From: Macrolepiota albuminosa
Taxonomy: Eukaryota; Basidiomycota; Agaricomycetes; Agaricales; Agaricaceae
Direction: 5' to 3'
DNA: 64,000 nucleotides
Assembly: GCA_027475525.1 (NCBI GenBank)
Contig: JAMWFC010000052.1
Span: 887,275-951,274 of the forward strand
Shown: positions 58,072 through 64,000 of the stretch, in pieces
How the letters are laid out: every line of letters begins with the position of its first letter
Position numbering within the stretch: position 1 is the first letter of the stretch
Notes under the pieces: generated by a model
Databases searched by the model: none
What the model was told of the DNA's origin: nothing
What the model saw: the letters and a program-made list of their open reading frames with translations, nothing else
Program-made: the position numbers and the translations under genes

Positions 58072-59613
58072 ATGGCACAACAATTTTCGAACGAGATATA
58101 TTGCATGATCATCGATAACCTCCGAGCGGAGGTCAGTACACTCCGGAGAGTTTCAGCCGTTAACAGAGCTTTCGCGGCCAGTTCGCGTCTGTATCTCTGG
58201 CGTCGAGTTGTACTTAGGGATCAGCCAAACCCGACGTCCTACCGTGTTTCATCGTGTGCCAAATTATACGAAATCCTGACCAGAGGAGTACTGACCCCCG
58301 CCGTGGCGGACATCGTGCAGGAGTTTTGTATCGATAGCACAGAGCTGCACTCTACCTTGTCGTCAGACGTACATCTCCCCCTTGTCTTAAACCGCCTCAA
58401 TAATTTGATCAAGCTCGAAATCTTCAATATGTCTTGGCCTACCGACAATAACCATATGCATCCATTATTCACTTCGATTAGGAATGTTCTCCGGTCTGCT
58501 AGTCTTGAAAGTCTCACGATGACATCACTGAAAAATTCAGCTATGCCTACATATCTGATAGACGATTGCCTGGCCGTCAAGACTTTACGGCTTAGAGGCA
58601 ATTATATGATCGAGGATCCTCCAAACATTCCGATGGTTCAAGGCGTTGCGACACACCCACCGCATCCTCAGAACCTGATACTAGATCTTGACCCAGCCAT
58701 TGTGGCGGATGTCTGGCCACGCGTGGACACCTCTTACCTCCAATCACTTGTCATTCAGCTCCCAGCCTCTCAGCCATTGTGGCGGATGTCTGGCCACGCG
58801 TGGACACCTCTTACCTCCAATCACTTGTCATTCAGCTCCCAGCCTCTACGAGGACGAGGACATGCTGATAAATGGCACAACCTCAATGCCTAGGATTGAA
58901 CTTTAGTACGTGGTTTTAGTGTACTTGGTCCACCATAATTCATCCTGATTCGTCCCATGCAGTGGAAGACGGAGCAGAATATCCCTCCCCAATTTTATTC
59001 CTTGGCTAATTTAAGGCAGCTCTTCATAGTCTTTCCAACGTGGCTTCCAGCTTGGCCACAAGGCTTAGCCACTTACTCGAGTTCCTCAACCCCCTGATGC
59101 AGAATCTTGAGCAAGTCCACCTCTATCTTATCGTTGAGCCAGGCGACACCCTCGTCAACGAGGATGAACAGGAATGGCATCAGTCACGGGATTTCCGAAT
59201 TTTGGACCGCCGGCTTGCCCGTTTACAATCGCTAAGGCTATTCAATATTCATATCGCATTGTGTCCGAACTCTGATCCAGTTACCGATGTACGGGGCACA
59301 GAGAGAGTGATGGCAGAGTTGCCGTCTACACATGCACGTAACATTCTTTCTGTCGACATTGTTGCAGGTGCGTGATCAAAAGCTTTCGCATACGTCTAAA
59401 GCTGACGTTAATTCGCAGAGCTGCCTTGGGAAAGCATGTTTCGAAGTTAAAGACGAACTTCCCCCCGCCTTATCTTGTTACTCTCTAATTCGCAGAGCTG
59501 CCTTGGGAAAGCATGTTTCGAAGTTAAAGACGAACTTCCCCCCGCCTTATCTTGTTACTCTCTCTTTACGCTACAGTGATGTCGCTGCTGTCAACGTGAG
59601 GCATTGTTGTTGA
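58072..59613 (+). CDS. F-box protein, basidiomycete type
   Basis: ATG at 58072: MAQQFSNEIYCMIIDNLRAE, VSTLRRVSAVNRAFAASSRL, YLWRRVVLRD is an F-box followed by a beta/alpha leucine-rich-like region (LIKLEIFNMSWPT, SLESLTMTSLKNSAMPTYLI, LAVKTLRLRGN, LILDLDPAIVADVWPRVDTS, LQSLVIQLPAS). Such proteins recruit targets to SCF ubiquitin ligase; the family is highly expanded in mushrooms. After a 77-bp copy at 58694 (which also needs one extra base to read EDEDMLINGTTSMPRIEL), an intron leads to FYSLANLRQLFIVFPTW. The next good frame, LSHLLEFLNPLMQNLEQVHL, is offset, implying one more indel near 59040-59070 or a missed intron. The end reads ALGKHVSKLKTNFPPPYLVT to stop at 59613. It may be a pseudogene if the indels are real. 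Confidence 0.7.
58694..58847. repeat. perfect 77-bp tandem duplication 21
   Basis: 58694-58770 equals 58771-58847. In an F-box gene exon. Confidence 0.95.
59409..59562. repeat. perfect 77-bp tandem duplication 22
   Basis: 59409-59485 equals 59486-59562. Spans the acceptor (TTCGCAG) and last exon of the F-box gene. Confidence 0.95.
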
Positions 59614-60090
59614 TGAAATTATGTAGCATCTACACTTGTATATTTCGTCTCAATTGTCTGACTTCTCCCTTTTGGTATTCCATGATAATCTTTGTCAGCA
59701 GTGGCGCAATGTTATTTCTGCGGCATGTGGTGATATAATTTGTCCGTGGGAATTGGTTAGCCGAACTCTCTTCGAAGTTCGGATAAAATCAACTCAGTTA
59801 AGGAGTATTGGTGCCAGTGTATTGGTGCCACTTTTTCACCACACTCGGAGCCTTTCTCTAGTATTGCATAGATAAAGTATAAGATGGAAGGTTACAAGCT
59901 ATCATGCTGAACTATGTACCAAAGTCAGCTAGGACTGAGCTCCTGTTGGGTTGGGCAGTTTTAGACGGTGAGCTTATTTGATTCACTCCTTCGAAGAACC
60001 TCAAATACATCCTAATGCACCTAATACACGCGATACGTTTCTCAGAAGAATGAACTATGATCGCTGGGGAATTTAGTAATATGAACGATC

Positions 60091-60244
60091 ATATGTAGAA
60101 CAGGACTCGTTTGTTAGCCCATCATCTCATGTAATTTTGGCTTTCGTGATTAGATGCGTACGGAAATATATGTAGAACAGGACTCGTTTGTTAGCCCATC
60201 ATCTCATGTAATTTTGGCTTTCGTGATTAGATGCGTACGGAAAT
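60091..60244. repeat. perfect 77-bp tandem duplication 23
   Basis: 60091-60167 equals 60168-60244. Intergenic. Confidence 0.95.
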
Positions 60245-60989
60245 ACATCAAGCTATTCATTACTCACATAGTTATATGCAACCATTCGGCAGAAGAACAC
60301 TAGGCTAAAGGTCATATGGCGCCTCCATCAGACTCAATATAAGATACATAGAGAGAAATGTTCAAGAGTATCAAAACAATAACCATAAAAAATCATCAGG
60401 AAGACTTGATGTTATAGAAAACATCATTATCTCACTTGTCTGCGTCCAACACGTTACTCGAAGAGCTTACAGGGTCGTTTATATCCATACTCGTTTGCGG
60501 TGCAAATATGCGTGTTAATATCGTATCGGCAAGCGGGATTGTATCAACTGACGACGAAGGGTCCCATGAATGTACGATGGCAACTCGCGTATCAAGTGCA
60601 TTGTTCAAACCTCAGCATTGTGTCAGTCCAAGTCTTCAATCGGACCACAACAAATCGGCACCGGGACAGATCTCCCTGTGTAAAGGATGCTAATACCTCC
60701 TTAAGTGTAAGAACAGAGGTACCGATCGCCATCAAATTAGAGACATCAGAGACCTTTCCCATAAGAGGCTGCTGAGTTCAAGTCGAGGCCATGAGTTCAC
60801 CCCACATGACATACATGAAGACTTTCATCAGGAGAAGACAAGACTAGTGGTGCTATAGATACGATGGAAACCAGTTCACGTTGTGGCGATGAAATACGAA
60901 CTGCTGATCACTCATGTACCACACGGTCTTCCGTCACATAATTCAAGTAAGTATGACGCCATGTATGGGCTACAAGCTTCAGAATACGG

Positions 60990-61143
60990 CAAGAGCCGGA
61001 GCCCCACTTTTCGAAGAGCTTATTTGATATATGGTCAGACGCAAGCTATGCCGAGGGGGATCCCATCAAGAGCCGGAGCCCCACTTTTCGAAGAGCTTAT
61101 TTGATATATGGTCAGACGCAAGCTATGCCGAGGGGGATCCCAT
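60990..61143. repeat. perfect 77-bp tandem duplication 24
   Basis: 60990-61066 equals 61067-61143. Intergenic. Confidence 0.95.
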
Positions 61144-62210
61144 GTTCTCGATATTACTGTAGCTTGAGTCATCGACTTGTACGTTATATTAAAGTTTCTA
61201 TTCAATCAAGCTGAAGACGAGGCTGAAAGTGCTATCTCAAGTCCGTCACGGAGAAGCATCCGGCCCTGTAAAAGAGGTTTCCAGGCATGCTGGAAAGCGT
61301 CTAGGCAAGCTGTCGGAGCAATGAGACCTGGCCCGACCCTTGAGGGAAGAAAGGGGAGAAAGGTACAAGTTACACACAGGAGTTCACATGCCAGAATCAA
61401 TCTCAGATGAAGTCTCATGCCCGTTGATAGTTTGTTGGTACCTCTAAAGATGACTGAGACTGGCGTCAAGATGAATCTAAACTGATTGGGTACTGCCAGA
61501 TGGGGAATACACCATATAAATGACTTCATACTCCATGCAGTCGTCTGCCAAGGGACGGAAAGTGAGAGCGGGCTCTTGGGACAAGCCCGGTCGAGCATTT
61601 TCATGCCAGGAGTAATACTTATCCTATGACTGGGACAACAGAATCACAGATAGTCATGAAGCATCGCCTGGGTGAACCTCGGGCTCTCGATGTCTTGCAT
61701 ATATATGGACAAAGGCGGCTTCTTGAAGACCGTGAGGGTAACGGTACAACCCTGTACAGCCTAAGTTAAATATTTGATGTCCTTCCTTTTGGAGAAGCTG
61801 TGGGGTAATGCGATCGAGGAAGTCGTTGTATTACCTCGAGTACTCACTCAGCTGGCGACCTTGAGGCTGAGGCGCAGCACATGCTAGGCCATGGGTTGCT
61901 ATGAGAGCTGGGTAAATCTAGACCGGCTTTTGTGATATGGAAGTGATGGATACGTGTCGAGGCCTATTCACTGGATCTAGATCAGCGTATTGTTAGCTAG
62001 ATCAAGTGGGAGAAGATTCGGCGGAATGCGAAATGCAGTGAGATGGACGCATGGTCTCAAGCAACGACAGGAAAATCAATCAGAGAACGGCAATTGCATC
62101 GAGTCAGTGTGAGGAAATCGAGTGGAATACAGTCGACAGGAATTGAGTGGATACCAAATAGAATTGGTGTGATGATGGATTCTCGGATTCATAAGCACGT
62201 GGATTTGGAG

Positions 62211-62218
62211 TATATATA
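62211..62218 (+). promoter_or_regulatory. TATA box and C/T-rich start region
   Basis: TATATATA lies 67-74 bases before the ATG at 62285 and is followed by a C/T-rich tract (62228-62265). This is the usual layout of a fungal core promoter. Confidence 0.45.
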
Positions 62219-62284
62219 CGCCATTCCCAACGATTATCCCCCTTCTTATCCCCCTTCATTGTCTCTCAGTCAAGTCTATATAAT

Positions 62285-63059
62285 ATGTCTTCTAACAACA
62301 CCAATTCATCTGATTTCGTTAAGCATTCTGACCCCATTGCAATAAACACTTCCGTCCGTCGTGGACGTTCTGTCTCAGTTTCCTCGGGCTCATCTAGCTC
62401 GGAGGGCTCCCCGCCCGACCTTCGTACTCCAGCTTCCGCCTCCGCCTCAAACCGTTCAAGCCTCCCGACTTCGGGAACATCACCCATCTTATCATATTTT
62501 TTGGCCCAGTCGCCTAAGTCGCCGGTTAACTCAACCTTTCCGTTCACTCGCAAATTTGGGCCACCTCCTGTATTTGAAGGTGATTTGTTTGATGCAATGA
62601 CCGCTCATATACTCAAGCTGTATACGACAGAGGATGAGTCTGAAGTTCCTGTTGCTGCGCATGCTCGACGGACGAATGCCGCTGTCGCGGGCCGGTTTTC
62701 ACAGCATCAGCCGAACTCCATTCCTGATCCCCAACTCGAGCGGGGTACAGCTCTTCTTCGCAGGCTTTCTTTGAGTAATGGAGCTTTCGTGAAGGTGAAT
62801 TCATCCTTGTTTGTCTTCAATCTTCCTTATCCATCGTACTCATCATTATCACTGTCAGCCTCCTGCCAACAATGAAGGTCGCTTACCACCTTCTCCGCCC
62901 CCGAACAGTGCCGTTAGTCCCTCGTCCAAAAGTGTTCCTTTTGTTCAAAATGCAAGGCCACGGCGTTCTGCTACTCTCAATGAGGGCACGAAGCCTGCTC
63001 GGGCACCTTCACCCATGGGCGAACGTATTCTCAAAGGCCACTTCGACGGTTTTAATTAA
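62285..63059 (+). CDS. conserved fungal Ser-rich protein
   Basis: ATG at 62285: MSSNNTNSSDFVKHSDPIAI, then VRRGRSVSVSSGSSSSEGSP, SPILSYFLAQSPKSPVNSTF, FTRKFGPPPVFE. An intron (GTGATT to CGACAG) leads to EDESEVPVAAHARRTNAAVA, then LLRRLSLSNGAFVK. A second intron (GTGAAT to TGTCAG) leads to PPANNEGRLPPSPPPNSAVS, RPRRSATLNEG and the C-terminal block APSPMGERILKGHFDGFN, stop at 63059. About 219 residues. The LRRLSLSNGAF and PSPMGERILKGHFDGFN blocks look conserved and RRLSLS is a basic phosphorylation-type site. I do not know a function; it is probably a regulated phosphoprotein. Confidence 0.78.
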
Positions 63060-63600
63060 TCCACCACACTCCTTTCCATCAATCAAATTTCACTTCTTCA
63101 GAGCTAGGAAAATTCCTTGATGCGTTTTGGCGACTCACGTCTCTTCGTTCCCAGTACCATACCCACAATTCTTACATCAGCCCATACACGATTCGGTTGT
63201 GTGAAAGGATTAACCATCAAGGAAATAGTGTTCTTCCTTTTCATCAACTTCCATTCTACAACTGTATTGCTATGTTGCACACCCAGACTCGCTATCTCTT
63301 GGTACACTCAGCTTCTCGAGCATGTGACTTTCTATCTTTTTCTGTTTCTGGCTTCGCAAAAGTAAAGAAATGTACGTATTACACTTTGCTGATTTTCTGC
63401 ACACTCATACTCAAAGCGATTCTTAGAAAACTTTGGCACGTGGACGTTTTGATATTGTCTTTGTGTTTCTTCCTCGCCATGTGTAATTCTGTACAAGTCA
63501 CGGTATGTTGATAAATTATGTGTAGAATAGTCGTGTCATATGCATACTGTTCATAAAAGTCAATTCGCGTATCGCGGAAGAAGTAGCTCGGTCCTACGAC
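63060..63600. other. convergent intergenic region
   Basis: T-rich sequence between two convergent genes; no gene. Confidence 0.5.
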
Positions 63601-63954
63601 CTATGCAGCGTGTGCATTCAAATTAACGACAGGCATGGGACGTTTTGAGAAGACGATCTTCCGTTTGATCAAGGCTATCATGTTCCACTCCACGTCAGCT
63701 GTCGAAATCGGCTGCTGACCCTCCTGACCGTGATGCAACAAGATTTCATCCTCGTCGTTCTCATCTTGTGGTATTTCCCCTGCCGAAAGGGTCACATGGG
63801 ACGCGGTCTTAGATCGGAGGAGAACCGCAAGTGGCTTAGCAATGTTAGTTATTTTTCCTTCCAAAAGATGGTGTCCAATGAGCAAGGTAGATTTGTTCTG
63901 ATCGGGGTATATTGAAGAGATATGGATAGCATTCAGGCAGTAGACCAAGGGCAC
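63601..63954 (-). CDS. ctf8: Ctf8, subunit of the alternative RFC clamp loader, C-terminal part
   Basis: Reads STLLIGHHLLEGKITNIAKP, LAVLLRSKTASHVTL, an acidic DENDEDEILLHHGQ stretch, ADVEWNMIALIKRKIVFSKR and PMPVVN. GHHLLEGK, KPLAVL and the KRKIVFSKRPMPVV end are the hallmarks of Ctf8, which with Ctf18 and Dcc1 forms the RFC-like complex acting in sister-chromatid cohesion in the nucleus. The first recognisable residues follow a likely acceptor (GATCAG at about 63896); sequence beyond it in the same frame is probably intron. The N-terminal exon(s) and the start codon are right of this point or outside the window. Confidence 0.85.
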   Translation of the reverse strand: MPLVYCLNAIHISSIYPDQNKSTLLIGHHLLEGKITNIAKPLAVLLRSKTASHVTLSAGEIPQDENDEDEILLHHGQEGQQPISTADVEWNMIALIKRKIVFSKRPMPVVNLNAHAA

Positions 63955-64000
63955 ATGTTAGAAGTTTTACAAAGTGGGAAGCCTCGCGGCGAAAGAAACT

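Larger units (their letters stand above)
59614..62284. other. long interval without a recognised gene
   Basis: About 2.7 kb with only short frames. None has a family match or clear splice pattern. Two 77-bp duplications (60091, 60990) are the only structure seen, apart from the promoter of the next gene at the right end. Confidence 0.45.

Noticed and set aside
26860..61143. 77-bp repeats as a CRISPR-like array or satellite
   Set aside because: Each pair has its own sequence, there are no spacers and the pairs are kilobases apart; nothing but the length is shared.
61206..61604. Minus ORF of 132 codons
   Set aside because: No start context, no domain, no splice support; treated as chance.

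Overview
The window is nuclear DNA of a filamentous fungus, almost certainly a basidiomycete. Genes are packed on both strands and cut by many introns of about 50 bases. The products are typical of mushroom-forming fungi: a two-domain phosphofructokinase, a fungal acetate kinase and phosphoketolase, an inner-nuclear-membrane Bqt4-like protein, F-box proteins, eIF6, an NDUFAF7-like methyltransferase, FRA10AC1 and Ctf8. There is no operon structure. I built the gene models by joining exons by eye using GT/GC-AG borders and family motifs, so exon edges are approximate unless a reason is given.

Layout. 1-1416: the 5' end of a Ty1/copia retrotransposon (LTR, primer-binding site, Gag, start of protease), minus strand, inserted in an intron of a monocarboxylate-type MFS transporter gene (1432-2342). 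3407-6404: 6-phosphofructokinase. 6682-8081: Bqt4-like APSES protein. 8424-9807: paraoxonase-like esterase. 10409-10778: small F-box gene. 11034-11676: two intron-containing tRNA-Phe genes and two decayed copies in tandem. 11777-13136: acetate kinase. 13687-14317: DUF4112 protein. 14610-14688: tRNA-Gln. About 15.5-22.4 kb: gene-poor block of diverged tandem repeats. 23029-24910: AhpC/TSA-like protein. 25765-28662: vacuolar amino-acid transporter. 30080-32228: glycosyltransferase-like protein. 32368-38574: paladin-type phosphatase. 39928-41250: Ser/Thr-rich single-pass membrane protein. 43595-46857: phosphoketolase. 47494-49059: low-complexity protein. 49251-50214: alpha/beta hydrolase. 50622-51651: eIF6. 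51857-53625: NDUFAF7-like. 53739-54596: FRA10AC1-like. 55272-57143: Ser/Pro-rich protein. 58072-59613: F-box protein. 62285-63059: conserved Ser-rich protein. 63601 to the right edge: Ctf8.

The strongest structural signal is a set of 24 perfect tandem duplications, all with a period of exactly 77 bp, between 26.86 and 61.14 kb. None was seen in the first 26.8 kb. They fall in genes and between genes alike and shift the frame of housekeeping genes, including single-copy essential eIF6 and phosphoketolase. One fixed length regardless of sequence matches the k-mer overlap of a de Bruijn assembly (k=77), so I read them as unmerged contig overlaps rather than biology. In at least six coding cases one base also seems to be missing just right of the second copy. 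Gene models to the right of 26.8 kb should be judged with this in mind.

Biologically, phosphofructokinase, phosphoketolase and acetate kinase lie within 43 kb. The last two are the two steps of the fungal Xfp-Ack route from sugar phosphate through acetyl phosphate to acetate and ATP. Other points of interest are the intron insertion of the copia element, a start codon that appears to be made only by splicing, two GC-AG introns, and a multiplied minus-strand exon-like fragment in the repeat block. I did not find a convincing new multi-gene system.
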